A stretch of 32,651 nucleotides of DNA from Armatimonadota bacterium (GCA_030550775.1 JAUQOS010000017.1:1-32651); one strand, 5' to 3'. Shown: positions 21,572 to 30,410, counted from the stretch's first letter. Made by a program: numbers and translations. The notes: generated by a model not told the origin, from the sequence alone.

Positions 21572-24500
21572 TCAGCGGTTTGGTTCTGTGCCAATGCCCA
21601 GCAGTTCCAGTAGCGACGGTACGCGGATTTCGGGTGCGCCTAAGATGTACTGCGCGTTCAATGCCTTGTCAATCACATCAATTGCCTCGCTGTAGTGAGC
21701 GCGGGTGTAGGTGTCTTGCACACGAGGCAGCTGTTTGCTAAGCTGTTCGCGCAGCTGGCGCAGGTGGTAGCGTGCCAGCATTTTGGCGTCATCGGGTGCG
21801 CCCGTCTCTTTCGTGAGCATATCCACGAGTGTTTGGAGGTGGGCGCGTTGCAGCTGGCGACGCAAAGGCGAGACAGCACGCGGCGACTGTGCTTCCGCCC
21901 AGATGGCTTGCTGAAGTGTCTCAAACAGCTCCGCCATCGTGAAGGTGTTGCGTGGGTCAACAGCTTTGAACTCGTTGTTTGCCACGCGACGCAGGGTATC
22001 GGGCGACATCAGGCGCGCCAGCGTAGAGCGCTGGATGCTGCTGAGAAAGTCGCGCACTGGTGCATCGGGCGGCACTGCCCCGCCGAAGCCGTAGGGGTTT
22101 GGCGCGAGGCGCAAGTACAGCCCTTTTGGCAGGTCGAACGCCTTCTCGGCAAAGATGTAATCCACAATCAGGCGCAGGGCGCGTCGCTGCTTCTCCGCGC
22201 TCACGGGTTCAGAGGGCGGCAGCGCGTTCGGGTCGCTGGCGAAGTTGCGGCGGATGTGCAAGCCGCCGATGTAGCGGCTCAGCTGCACAGCAGCGCGGCT
22301 AAAGCTTGCCAGCGTGGCAAAGAAATAGCGCGTGAAGTCGTAGTAGCTCTCGCCCGCTGCAGGCACGCGCGAGGGCAACACACGCAGCAACTCGTGAGTG
22401 TCTTGCATCACCAGCTCCCAATACTCCAGCGGTTCCCTGCCCAGATCAAAGCGCGAGACATAGGGGTCGAAGCGGTCGGCATATTCATCGGTTTCGTAGG
22501 CGAGTTCTGGCTCGGTGTTGCGCCGCGCAATCTCAAGCAAGTAGGGGCGCTCATCTTCGGGCGTGCGCACATTCGGAAAGATGCGGTAGCCATACTCAAT
22601 CGCCCAGTAGTCGTAGGGTCCGATGGTGGGGTTCCAGTAGTAGGTGTTGGGCGCGTGCAGCGCCATTTGGTTGAACGGGTCGTAATCCATCACGCTAGCG
22701 ACTGTGCCGCGCGTGCGCACCAGCTCGCCATCTTTGAGCTGCTCTAAGGTAAGCATACGGCTAGCGACGAAGTTGTGGCGCAGCCCCAAGATGTGCCCCA
22801 TCTCGTGCATCGCCACCGATTTGAGATAGTCTTTCACAAACTGCTCTTCGGAGATTTTGGTGGCGCCACGTTTGCCCGCCAGCAACTCCATCATCACGAA
22901 ACCCTGCCACGCGCGATGCAAGGTATCTTGTGCAAAGGTACAAGCGTGCGGCGAGTTGTGGTCGTGCTCGCAGCAGTTGCGCTCGCGTTGCTCGGCTTCT
23001 CTGAACGCCGCCAGCGGGTCAATCTGGCGCAGGAACTGCAGGCGAGTGAAGCGCGCCATGTTGCCGTCAATCGTGATGCTGGCATTCAAGATTTGCCCCG
23101 TCAGCGGATTCGCGCGGAATAGCGCCACCGCGTAGCCGTTGCTAGGCGAGGTTACCCAGCGCACCACATTGTAGCGCATATCGGCGTGATCCCAGTCGGC
23201 ATCGTCGGGCATCTGCTTGACGACAATCGCGTCCTTGATGCCGATTTTTTCAAACGCCTTGTTCCACTCCAGAATGCCTTCGCGGATGGCGTCACGATAT
23301 TCGTATGGAATCGCGTTGTCCAGCCAGAACACGATTGGTTCTTTGGGGGGTGATAGTTCGGCGTTCGGGTCGGCTTTTTCGAGGTGCCAGCGCAGGATGT
23401 AGCGGCGGGTTTGGTCGTCGCGCTCGCGCGTGAAGTCTTCGTAGGCAGTCACGAAGTAGCCCACGCGCGGGTCGTACAGGCGGGGCACATAGCCGTTGTT
23501 GACGGGCAGCTCCCACAGGTTGTAGTTGACGGTGATAGGCACGCTGCGTGGATCAGCAAGGTTGGCAGCACCTGCCAAACCACCCAAAATTGCGCCTAAT
23601 CCGCCCCCACGCTGCGGACCACCCGCGAAGTGGTACGCCGTCTGAATAAAGATGTTGTTTGGAAACGCCTTCACTTGGTTGTAGACCGTTTTTTCGCGGT
23701 CAATCGCGTAGCTACCGCCTGCAGCCACGCTCACCAGTTGCTGGATTTGGATGAGGTCGGAGCGGAACAGGTTGCTGACATCAATCAATAGTCGCTTGCC
23801 CTCGTCCGATTTGGCTTCGATTTTGAACGCTTCCAGATAGGCATCGGCAAACGAGCGGCGCACGGAGCGCGCCACGGGCGTGTCGGGGTTCGCTCGGAAG
23901 CGGATGTTGGGCACTACCATCAAAATCTGCTCGTCGCGCTGCACGAACTTGAACAAAATGTCGTTGATAGGGGTGCCTGCTGCCAAGAAAAAGGTTGGTA
24001 AACCTTCGCTGACGGTCGCCTGCAAGAAGTAGAGCTTGCCCAGCTGGTCTTGCCGAATCTCCAGGTAGAGGGTGTCCTTGCCCGACTCTTTCTTGCGGTA
24101 GAGCGTGAACAGCCCCTCCAGCTTCTCGAAGTCTTTGGTGACTTCCTCTATGGTTTTTTCTTTCTTCTTGGGGTCTTCTTTTTTCTCCTCTTTCTTCTCG
24201 CCGTCGGCGGGCTTCTGCTCGTCGGCTTTTTGTTGCCCCTGCTGGGTGGGCTGTGCATCGGGCTGTTGCGTGGTTTGCGGCTGCGTGCCGTTCACGCCTT
24301 CTGGCAGTGGGCTGCCCTCGATGCGTTCAAAAACTAGATTGAAGGTGCTCGTGGCGCTTATCTCACCGAAGCTGGAAGTCGCTTCGCCCTTGATTGTGGC
24401 GTAGACCACATCGCCTGTGCGCAACTCCACAAGCATCTCGGATTCGCTGCTGCCCTTGACCTCGCCCGTGGCTGTGAAATTGACTTGGATTCGCGCCACG

Positions 24501-25045
24501 CGGGTGCCTTTCCAGGTTTCGAAGCCCTTCACGAGGTACTCGGCAGTGCCTGCGCTGATGCCCAGTTCCTTATTTTCTTCAAAGGTTTGGCTCCAGCGGT
24601 CGCCAACGCCCACAGGCTGCGTGCTGAATACCAAACTCGCGTTCGTGCCCAGCGCACCAATCGGCAATTCACCTCGCTGGTCAGCATCGCGCTTGATGAC
24701 TTCGCCGTTGGGCTTGACCGTGGTTTTGACCTTGCCTGCGCGCGCTCGGTCGGACAAGGGCACCCGTTGCCCGTTGATGGTGATTTCAAACGATTCGAAC
24801 TCCTCTTCCCAGGTGATGTTGCCTTCGGGCGAGACTTCTACGAAGCGGCGTACCAACACAGCCGTAGTCTCGCCCTGTACAGAGTTGACACCAAAATCAA
24901 AGCTAATGGTGCCACTCACTCGGTAGCGGGCGACCTGCCCTGCCTGAGCACGGTATTGCAGGAGCACTTTCTCTTGAGCAACTGCCCCCAGTAACGTTAC
25001 GAACGTCAACAGCCAAATAGTTGTGATTCGCCATCCGATTCGCAT
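21572..25045 (-). CDS. Large secreted zinc-dependent metalloprotease (DUF5117/DUF4953 type)
   Basis: A 1157-residue protein with signal peptide (about 1-23). The first about 250 residues form a beta-rich domain (LLQYRAQAGQVARYRVSG) of the kind found in DUF6263-like proteins. A low-complexity Gln/Pro then Lys/Glu-rich linker lies at about 265-315. From about 330 the DUF5117-like part (FTLYRKKESGKDTLYLEI) leads into the catalytic DUF4953-type region with HEMGHILGLRHNF at about 747, an extended metzincin-like zinc site (HExxHxxGxxHN). The family is widespread in Bacteroidetes and other phyla, but substrates are unknown. The ATG at 25045 follows GGAGG; the upstream open extension lacks similarity and includes the promoter region. 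Confidence 0.88.
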   Translation of the reverse strand: MRIGWRITTIWLLTFVTLLGAVAQEKVLLQYRAQAGQVARYRVSGTISFDFGVNSVQGETTAVLVRRFVEVSPEGNITWEEEFESFEITINGQRVPLSDRARAGKVKTTVKPNGEVIKRDADQRGELPIGALGTNASLVFSTQPVGVGDRWSQTFEENKELGISAGTAEYLVKGFETWKGTRVARIQVNFTATGEVKGSSESEMLVELRTGDVVYATIKGEATSSFGEISATSTFNLVFERIEGSPLPEGVNGTQPQTTQQPDAQPTQQGQQKADEQKPADGEKKEEKKEDPKKKEKTIEEVTKDFEKLEGLFTLYRKKESGKDTLYLEIRQDQLGKLYFLQATVSEGLPTFFLAAGTPINDILFKFVQRDEQILMVVPNIRFRANPDTPVARSVRRSFADAYLEAFKIEAKSDEGKRLLIDVSNLFRSDLIQIQQLVSVAAGGSYAIDREKTVYNQVKAFPNNIFIQTAYHFAGGPQRGGGLGAILGGLAGAANLADPRSVPITVNYNLWELPVNNGYVPRLYDPRVGYFVTAYEDFTRERDDQTRRYILRWHLEKADPNAELSPPKEPIVFWLDNAIPYEYRDAIREGILEWNKAFEKIGIKDAIVVKQMPDDADWDHADMRYNVVRWVTSPSNGYAVALFRANPLTGQILNASITIDGNMARFTRLQFLRQIDPLAAFREAEQRERNCCEHDHNSPHACTFAQDTLHRAWQGFVMMELLAGKRGATKISEEQFVKDYLKSVAMHEMGHILGLRHNFVASRMLTLEQLKDGELVRTRGTVASVMDYDPFNQMALHAPNTYYWNPTIGPYDYWAIEYGYRIFPNVRTPEDERPYLLEIARRNTEPELAYETDEYADRFDPYVSRFDLGREPLEYWELVMQDTHELLRVLPSRVPAAGESYYDFTRYFFATLASFSRAAVQLSRYIGGLHIRRNFASDPNALPPSEPVSAEKQRRALRLIVDYIFAEKAFDLPKGLYLRLAPNPYGFGGAVPPDAPVRDFLSSIQRSTLARLMSPDTLRRVANNEFKAVDPRNTFTMAELFETLQQAIWAEAQSPRAVSPLRRQLQRAHLQTLVDMLTKETGAPDDAKMLARYHLRQLREQLSKQLPRVQDTYTRAHYSEAIDVIDKALNAQYILGAPEIRVPSLLELLGIGTEPNR

Positions 25046-25226
25046 AGTCGCCTCCACGGAACGTAGGCTAATGTCTCCTACAGGTGTGTAGTGTACCTCA
25101 GAGAACAAGCAGTTTCAGCCGATCCGAGTTGCCCCTATAAGTCGGTTGTTCCGAGCGGGGCAAAGAATTTTACTTACGCAAAATCGCTGGGCAGCCACTT
25201 GGGTAATGTCAAGTGCAGGCTTACCT

Positions 25227-25595
25227 CTACGCTTCCGCGAGAACTGCTTCCAACGTGCGCTGGAACTCTTCCAGAGTGGGCGCATCCAATGCCAGTCCAC
25301 TCAACGCCCACAGTTGCTCCAACGAACCCACCTGTCTCACCGAAGCGCCGCTGCAGAATCTGAACCATCACAGCTACGATTTCTTGTTGCAGATCGCGCT
25401 TTATTCCTTGCTGCAGCCCCTTTCGTGCCCCTCCTCAATAGCCAGTTTTTCCAGACTGGTCAGCAGCCACTCCGATTCCTCCTCAAACTTGCGCACTACT
25501 TGCTTCACCAACTGCTCCAACTCTTGCGAGAGTGTCATTATAAAATCCGCCACCTTGTATAAGTCTCGCGCCTTGATCTCATAAGCAGTCCCCAA
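25227..25595 (-). pseudogene. Frameshifted C-terminal remnant of an Rpn/DUF4351-type gene
   Basis: Three minus-strand frame segments join into one protein tail. The first (from 25595) ends in EEGHERG. The second gives GLQQGIKRDLQQEIVAVMV and ILQRRFGETGG. The third gives SLEQLWALSGLALDAPTLEE and ends TLEAVLAEA at a TAG at 25227-25229. The GLQQG repeats and the RRFG...LEQLW...L pattern match the C-terminal tail of Rpn-family PD-(D/E)XK transposase-like proteins with a DUF4351 domain. Two frameshifts are needed to join them, and the N-terminal nuclease part is missing: the sequence upstream runs directly into a dispersed repeat at 25594. The gene is therefore broken and truncated. The flanking sequence from about 25046 to 25226 holds nothing else I can identify. 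Confidence 0.7.
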
Positions 25596-25680
25596 GATTC
25601 CTCGCCTTCGGCTTGGAATGACAAGTTCATTTTCGCCAAAACCGTGCTGTCATTCCAAGCCGAGCGAGCGAGGAATCTTA
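25594..25680. repeat. Inverted pair of dispersed 30-bp repeat
   Basis: AAGATTCCTCGCCTTCGGCT (from 25594, continuing to TTGGAATGACA at 25623) is followed after 24 nt by its near reverse complement at 25648-25680 (TGTCATTCCAAGCCGAGCGA, then GCGAGGAATCTTA). This is the cleanest copy of the family. It abuts both the broken Rpn-type remnant and the end of the MmgE/PrpD gene (25686), for which it could act as a transcript-end hairpin. Confidence 0.82.
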
Positions 25681-25685
25681 GAATA

Positions 25686-27053
25686 TCACTCCACCTGCAG
25701 CAGCTCCATTAGCAGCGAGAGGTTCACCTGCCGATCAAGGTTCCAGACGAAGTGCAAAATCTCGTCCTGACGCTTGCGGGGCAGCGCCCACTCGGTTAGC
25801 ACATAGAACTTCGCCTCCACTTCCTCGTCGGTCATCGGGTTTTTGGCGTGCCCGCGCGGGAAGGTGTTCTCTTCCGTGAGGGTGCGCCCGTCTTTGAGGT
25901 AGAGCGTGATTCGGTTTGGAATGCCCTCGGGGTAGCGCGCGTCAAGTGCAGGGTCGTGGCGCACGGTGATTTTGCTCACCAGCTCCAGCAGCGCAGGGTC
26001 GGTGTAGCGCGCCTCTTCAAAGGTGTCCAAGTCAATCCTGCCATCCATCAACGCGGCGCCCACGATGTAGGGCAGGCTGTGGTCGGCGGTCTCGCGGCTT
26101 TGGGGGCGCCACTTCTCGGGCTCACTGCCGATAATCGAGTAGCAGGCTTCGAAGGTATCGATTTCGATGCGTTCGATTTGGCTGATGTCGCCTCCGATTT
26201 GCTCGCGCAGCGCCAGCGCCGCCCACACCGCGCTTTGAGCGTGGTATTCCACGGGGTAATACTTGATGTAGGTTTGGTTGATCATAAAGCCGCGCCCCTC
26301 CTCGCCGCCGAGCGGGCCCACCGTGAACTCGCCTGAGACCTGCTTCATAAAGCCCATCTTGCCCTCGAAGATTTCGGAGGGGCCCGTCAGCCCGTGTTTG
26401 GCGAGCCAGCTGGCGAACACGGCGTGTCGGCTGACATTGGCGAAGGCGCAGCCTTTCCATGCGGAGATTTCGCCCACACGCGTTTGGCGCATTGCAAGCC
26501 CCGACACGCCCGCGATGCTCATGGCATGGCGCGTGGCTGTGGCGTCCAAGCCCATCAGGCGGCTGGCTGCCGCCGACGCCGAGAACAGCCCGTAGTTCAC
26601 ATGATCCCAGCCTCGCGCCCGCAGGCTCGCCGAATCGCATAGACGGCACTGAATCTCATACGCCAGCACGGTCGCCAGCAGCACCTCCTTGCCCGAGCTG
26701 CCTTCGGCTTCTGCCACTGCCAGCACCGCCGCGAGGTTGTCGCTAGGATGCGCGGGCTCTTTGGAGAGGTAGGTATCGTTGTAATCCAAATAGCGGATTA
26801 GCAAGCCGTTGGCGAACGCTGCCCAGTCGGGCGAGGCTTTGTGACTGGTGCCGATAATCGTTGCGCCGTAGGGGCTGCTCACTTGCGTTGCGACCTCGCG
26901 CACCTGTCGTGCTGTCTCGGAGCGCCACGCCCCAAAAGCACACGCGATGGAGTCTATTATCCGCCGTTTTGCCTCATGGATCGCCTCGTGGGGCAGTTGC
27001 TCATAGCGCAGTTCTGTCGCATAGCGAGCAAAGCGTTCGGCTAAGGTCATCAT
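25686..27053 (-). CDS. MmgE/PrpD family protein (2-methylcitrate dehydratase-like)
   Basis: A 455-residue protein with the usual MmgE/PrpD layout: N-terminal helical domain (RRIIDSIACAFGAW, HPSDNLAAVLAVAEA, WDHVNYGLFSASAAASRLMGL, SIAGVSGLAMRQ) and C-terminal alpha/beta domain (FEACYSIIG, RETADHSLPYIVGAAL). Family members include 2-methylcitrate dehydratase, aconitate decarboxylase and several less defined dehydratases. The conserved D-N-D-x-x-H region appears as DYNDTYLSKEPAHPSDN. No prpB or prpC lies nearby, so the methylcitrate cycle assignment is open. The start ATG at 27053 (or the adjacent ATG at 27050) follows GGAGG. It diverges from the cas operon across a 139-nt intergenic region. Confidence 0.88.
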   Translation of the reverse strand: MMTLAERFARYATELRYEQLPHEAIHEAKRRIIDSIACAFGAWRSETARQVREVATQVSSPYGATIIGTSHKASPDWAAFANGLLIRYLDYNDTYLSKEPAHPSDNLAAVLAVAEAEGSSGKEVLLATVLAYEIQCRLCDSASLRARGWDHVNYGLFSASAAASRLMGLDATATRHAMSIAGVSGLAMRQTRVGEISAWKGCAFANVSRHAVFASWLAKHGLTGPSEIFEGKMGFMKQVSGEFTVGPLGGEEGRGFMINQTYIKYYPVEYHAQSAVWAALALREQIGGDISQIERIEIDTFEACYSIIGSEPEKWRPQSRETADHSLPYIVGAALMDGRIDLDTFEEARYTDPALLELVSKITVRHDPALDARYPEGIPNRITLYLKDGRTLTEENTFPRGHAKNPMTDEEVEAKFYVLTEWALPRKRQDEILHFVWNLDRQVNLSLLMELLQVE

Positions 27054-27158
27054 CCACCTCCATACCCGCAAGGATACCTTATCAAAGGGCGAGGTATATG
27101 CTTTGGCACGTAACTGCTCCGATGCCCCGCAGAATTGGCAGGAACTTTTGCTTGAATG

Positions 27159-27192
27159 TGGTATACTTCTGTCTACTTGAGGAGGTAATGAT
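27159..27192 (+). promoter_or_regulatory. cas operon promoter and ribosome binding site
   Basis: An extended -10 element, TG at 27159-27160 plus TATACT at 27162-27167, precedes GGAGG at 27181-27185 and the cas5c ATG at 27193. There is no good -35 at 16-18 nt; TTGGCA at 27135 is too distant. The presence of a promoter directly before cas5c means the operon can be expressed without an upstream cas3. Confidence 0.6.
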
Positions 27193-27813
27193 ATGCGCAA
27201 CGGCAAACTGCCTGCGTTATGTGTGAAAGTGTGGGGCGAGTATGCCTGCTTTACGCGCCCTGAGATGAAGGTGGAGCGTGTTTCCTATCCGGTGATGACG
27301 CCGTCGGCGGCGCGTGGCGTGTTGAAGGCAATCTTTTGGAAGCCTGAGTTTGAGTGGCAAGTGCGCGAAATCCATGTGTTGCGCCCCATCCGCCACATTT
27401 CGCTGATGCGCAACGAGGTCAGCAAGCGCATGTCGCTTAGTGGCGGCCCGTTCTTCGCCGACGAGGCGCGCGCCCAACGCCATACCCTTGCTCTGCGCGA
27501 TGTGGCATACCTGATCTACGCGGACATCGTGCTGAAAGACCACGCCGACAAGGATGTGGCGGCTTACCGCGACCAGTTTCGGCGACGGGTGGCGCGCGGC
27601 GAATGTTACTTTCAGCCCTATTTAGGCTGCCGCGAGTTCACGGCGTATTTCAGTGCACCCACAGGCAACGAACAGCCTATTTCGCTTAGCGACGATTTAG
27701 GGCGCATGCTCGGCGAAATTCGTTTCCGCAACGGCAAGGCAGAGCCTGTATTTTTCCACGCTTACTTGCGTCAGGGCATCTTGCATGTGCCCGAGGAAAT
27801 CTACGGGAGGTAA
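27193..27813 (+). CDS. cas5c: CRISPR-associated protein Cas5c (type I-C)
   Basis: A 206-residue RAMP-family protein with the Cas5c/Cas5d features: a Gly-containing N-terminal strand (VKVWGEYACFTRPEMKVERVS), YPVMTPSAARGVLKAIFWKP, and AQRHTLALRDVAYLIYADIVLK. In type I-C systems, which lack Cas6, Cas5c cuts pre-crRNA in the repeat and stays on the 5' handle as part of Cascade. It is slightly shorter than many Cas5c proteins (about 220-240). The ATG has a strong SD. It is first in the operon here, a place normally taken by cas3, and is followed 6 nt later by cas8c. Confidence 0.93.
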   Translation: MRNGKLPALCVKVWGEYACFTRPEMKVERVSYPVMTPSAARGVLKAIFWKPEFEWQVREIHVLRPIRHISLMRNEVSKRMSLSGGPFFADEARAQRHTLALRDVAYLIYADIVLKDHADKDVAAYRDQFRRRVARGECYFQPYLGCREFTAYFSAPTGNEQPISLSDDLGRMLGEIRFRNGKAEPVFFHAYLRQGILHVPEEIYGR

Positions 27814-27819
27814 AGCGCC

Positions 27820-29490
27820 ATGTTGTTGCAGCGATTGGTGGAATACAGTCAGCGGCTGGCTCTGCCGCCCAGCCTCTACGCGCTCGTGCAAATCCATCGC
27901 CTGATAGATTTGGACTTGCAGGGCATGCCGCAGGGCATGATAGACATTCGCGTAGACGATGGCAAGCGCAAGCGCGGGCGAATCTATCCCGCGCCCAGCT
28001 TAGGCAACCTGCGCACCAGCAAAATTGCGCCTGTGCTGCTGTGTGATAACGGCGGCTATGTGCTGGGCAAGGTCGCTGCCGACAAAAAGGCGGAACGCGT
28101 GCACAGCCAACACGAGGCGTTTAAGCAACTTGTGCGCGAGTGTGCCACGCAGCTGAATCTGCCCGAGGTGCAGGCGGTGGCTCGATTCTACGAGCACCAT
28201 TTTAAGAAGCTCCAAGTGCCCGACGACTACGATGCGTCTGAGACCATTACCTTCCGCGTGAACGGGCAGTGGCTGATTGACCTACCCGCTGTGCAGCAGT
28301 TTTGGGCTGAGTACGCCGCTCGCGCCCACGAGATTACGGGCGAGCCTGCCGAGTGCATGGTATGTGGCGTTGTCAAACCTGCCACGCGTATTCATCTGGT
28401 GCCCACGAAAGGCATTCCGGGCGGGCAAAGCTCGGGCATGGCGCTGATTTCCGTCAACTCGGACGCATTTGAGTCATATGGGCTCAAGTCAGGCTTTGTC
28501 GCGCCCTTGTGTCTGGATTGCTCAGAGCGAGCGCTCAAAGCGTTAGACACGCTTATTCGCGATGAAAACACCCACCTTACGCTCGGCAACCTTGTGTATT
28601 GCTTCTGGACGCGCGAGGAGAGCCAGTTTAGCCCCACACGCCTGCTGGATAACCCCGACCCCCAAGAGGTCAAACGCCTTCTGAAAAGCGTGCAGGCGGG
28701 CAAGCCACGAGCCGCCCTCAGCGAACCCGATTTCTACGCCGTAGCGCTGTCGGCAAACAGTGCGCGCGTGGTGGTGCGCAGCTACCTCGAGCTGACCGTG
28801 CCTGAGGTGCAGCGCAACTTGGCGCAGTGGTTCGAGTGGCAGCGACTCAAGCGCACCTCCAGCGACGACGATACCCCCCTCAGCGTGTTCCGATTGGCGG
28901 TGAGCCCCTACCGCAAGGCGGAGGAGATGCCCCCCTATGTGCCCGAGATATTGATTCGCAGCGCGTTTACAGGCGTGCCGCTGCCCGATAGCCTGCTGCA
29001 GTCAGCCATTCAAGCCAACCGAAGGGCACAAGCGGTGTCTTACGAACGCGCTAAGCTCATCAAAACTATTCTCGCCTCACAAAATCCCTCGCTCAAGGAG
29101 GTGCTGATAATGCTCAATCGCGAACTTACAGACCCCGCCTACAAGTGCGGGCGATTACTGGCAGTGATCGAGCGCATACAAGGCGTGGCGATTGGCAACC
29201 CCAACGCGACGCTAACCGACAAGTACTACGGCAGCGCCTCAACTGCGCCCGCCAGCGTGTTCGGCGTGCTGCTGCGCATGACCCAGCCCCACCTTAGCAA
29301 ACTTCGCAAGCACAGCGAAGGACTGGCAATCCGGCTCGAGCGCGAACTCCACGAGGCGATGCCCGACCGCTTCCCCACCACCCTCAGCCTCAAAGAACAG
29401 GGGCTGTTTGCCCTAGGCTACTACCACCAGCGCAGCGAGTTCTTCAAACCCAAAGCCAACCAGGAGGTGACCCCCGATGAAAACGCTTGA
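27820..29490 (+). CDS. cas8c: Type I-C Cascade large subunit Cas8c (Csd1)
   Basis: A 556-residue Csd1-family protein. Recognisable blocks are the N-terminal MLLQRLVEYSQRL...LPPSLY segment, a zinc-finger-like set C179-x2-C182 and C231-x2-C234, and between them GIPGGQSSGMALISVNSDAF with ESYG, the best conserved Csd1 motif. Cas8c recognises the PAM and anchors target DNA in Cascade. The last 126 residues correspond to the small subunit Cas11c and can be translated separately from an internal ATG (29110). The ATG at 27820 follows GGGAGGTAAA. Its 3' end overlaps cas7c by 14 nt. Confidence 0.95.
   Translation: MLLQRLVEYSQRLALPPSLYALVQIHRLIDLDLQGMPQGMIDIRVDDGKRKRGRIYPAPSLGNLRTSKIAPVLLCDNGGYVLGKVAADKKAERVHSQHEAFKQLVRECATQLNLPEVQAVARFYEHHFKKLQVPDDYDASETITFRVNGQWLIDLPAVQQFWAEYAARAHEITGEPAECMVCGVVKPATRIHLVPTKGIPGGQSSGMALISVNSDAFESYGLKSGFVAPLCLDCSERALKALDTLIRDENTHLTLGNLVYCFWTREESQFSPTRLLDNPDPQEVKRLLKSVQAGKPRAALSEPDFYAVALSANSARVVVRSYLELTVPEVQRNLAQWFEWQRLKRTSSDDDTPLSVFRLAVSPYRKAEEMPPYVPEILIRSAFTGVPLPDSLLQSAIQANRRAQAVSYERAKLIKTILASQNPSLKEVLIMLNRELTDPAYKCGRLLAVIERIQGVAIGNPNATLTDKYYGSASTAPASVFGVLLRMTQPHLSKLRKHSEGLAIRLERELHEAMPDRFPTTLSLKEQGLFALGYYHQRSEFFKPKANQEVTPDENA
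29110..29490 (+). CDS. cas11c: Cas11c small subunit translated from inside cas8c
   Basis: An in-frame ATG at 29110 (Met431 of Cas8c) is preceded by a perfect AAGGAGG at 29095-29101, 8 nt upstream. The product would be 126 residues (MLNRELTDPAYKCGRLLAVI..., ...SASTAPASVFGVLLRMTQ...), helical and of the size known for Cas11c. Independent translation of the small subunit from within cas8 is established for type I-C and other type I subtypes. The SD here is better than that of the cas8c start itself, which fits the need for more than one Cas11 per complex. Confidence 0.85.
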   Translation: MLNRELTDPAYKCGRLLAVIERIQGVAIGNPNATLTDKYYGSASTAPASVFGVLLRMTQPHLSKLRKHSEGLAIRLERELHEAMPDRFPTTLSLKEQGLFALGYYHQRSEFFKPKANQEVTPDENA

Positions 29491-30379
29491 TGCACAAGCC
29501 ATCTATTGCGATCCTGAGCGACGGCACGACTTCGTGCTGCTGTTTGATGTGCGCGACGGCAACCCGAACGGCGACCCTGACGCGGGCAACCTGCCCCGCA
29601 TCGACCCCGAAACCATGCAAGGCATCGTCACCGATGTGTGCCTCAAACGCAAACTCCGCAATTACATCGACCTACTGTACGCCAACGACTACAACAACTT
29701 GGACTACGACGACCGTGGCTACGGTATTTTCGTCCGCGACAGCGGCGTGGCGCTGAACGCCAAAATCCGCGACGCTGCAGAGCAGCTGGGCGCTGCGAAA
29801 GAGAAAAAACGCGAAAACCCCGACGTACGCGCCGAACTGTGCAAACGCTACTACGACATCCGCATGTTCGGCGCCGTGCTAAGCACGGGCGACTATAACG
29901 CCGGGCAAGTGCGCGGTCCTGTGCAAATAACCTTCGCACGCTCCATTGACCCCATTGTGCCGTTAGACTTAGCGATTACGCGCGTGGCGATTACCCGCGA
30001 GGGCGAATCGAAAGAAACCGAGATCGGGCGTAAGCCGATAGTCCCCTACGGGCTATATCGGGCGCACGGTTTCTTCTCGCCTGCGCTGGCACAGCAGACG
30101 GGCGTCTCACGCGAAGACCTGCGTCTACTGTGGGAGGCGATGCTGCATATGTTTGAGCACGACCGCTCCGCCGCACGCGGCGAGATGACCCTGCGCGGAC
30201 TGTATGTGTTCACCCACGACTCTCCGCGCGGCAACGCGCCAGCCCACCTGCTGTTCGAAAAAATCGCGGTTCGGCGCGCGGAAGGCGTACAGACACCCCG
30301 CACCTTCAGCGACTACCAAGTAATCGTCGCCGACGACCTGCCGAACGGCGTGCAACTCCATCGATTGGACGCCGTCTGA
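29477..30379 (+). CDS. cas7c: Type I-C Cascade backbone subunit Cas7c (Csd2)
   Basis: A 300-residue RAMP protein with the Csd2 signature FDVRDGNPNGDPDAGNLPRI followed by a helical lid (VTDVCLKRKLRNYI) and the mid-region DIRMFGAVLSTGDYNAGQVRGPVQ. Cas7c polymerises along the crRNA spacer to form the Cascade backbone. AGGAGGTGA lies just upstream of its ATG at 29477, inside the end of cas8c, giving translational coupling. It ends at 30379, shortly before a perfect hairpin. Confidence 0.95.
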   Translation: MKTLDAQAIYCDPERRHDFVLLFDVRDGNPNGDPDAGNLPRIDPETMQGIVTDVCLKRKLRNYIDLLYANDYNNLDYDDRGYGIFVRDSGVALNAKIRDAAEQLGAAKEKKRENPDVRAELCKRYYDIRMFGAVLSTGDYNAGQVRGPVQITFARSIDPIVPLDLAITRVAITREGESKETEIGRKPIVPYGLYRAHGFFSPALAQQTGVSREDLRLLWEAMLHMFEHDRSAARGEMTLRGLYVFTHDSPRGNAPAHLLFEKIAVRRAEGVQTPRTFSDYQVIVADDLPNGVQLHRLDAV

Positions 30380-30385
30380 CCCGTA

Positions 30386-30410
30386 GGGCACGGGCACACA
30401 GCCCGTGCCC
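30386..30410. repeat. Perfect 10-bp hairpin between cas7c and cas4
   Basis: GGGCACGGGC (30386-30395), loop ACACA, GCCCGTGCCC (30401-30410). It starts 6 nt after the cas7c stop and ends 17 nt before the cas4 ATG, with the cas4 SD (GGAGG) in between. No T-run follows, so complete termination is unlikely. It resembles short palindromic elements scattered in many bacterial genomes and might stabilise the upstream Cascade mRNA or lower expression of the adaptation genes. Confidence 0.75.

Noticed and set aside
21695-22747. 350-codon plus-strand open frame
   Set aside because: Lies wholly antisense to the metalloprotease, which has clear motifs; the frame is open because of GC-rich codon bias.
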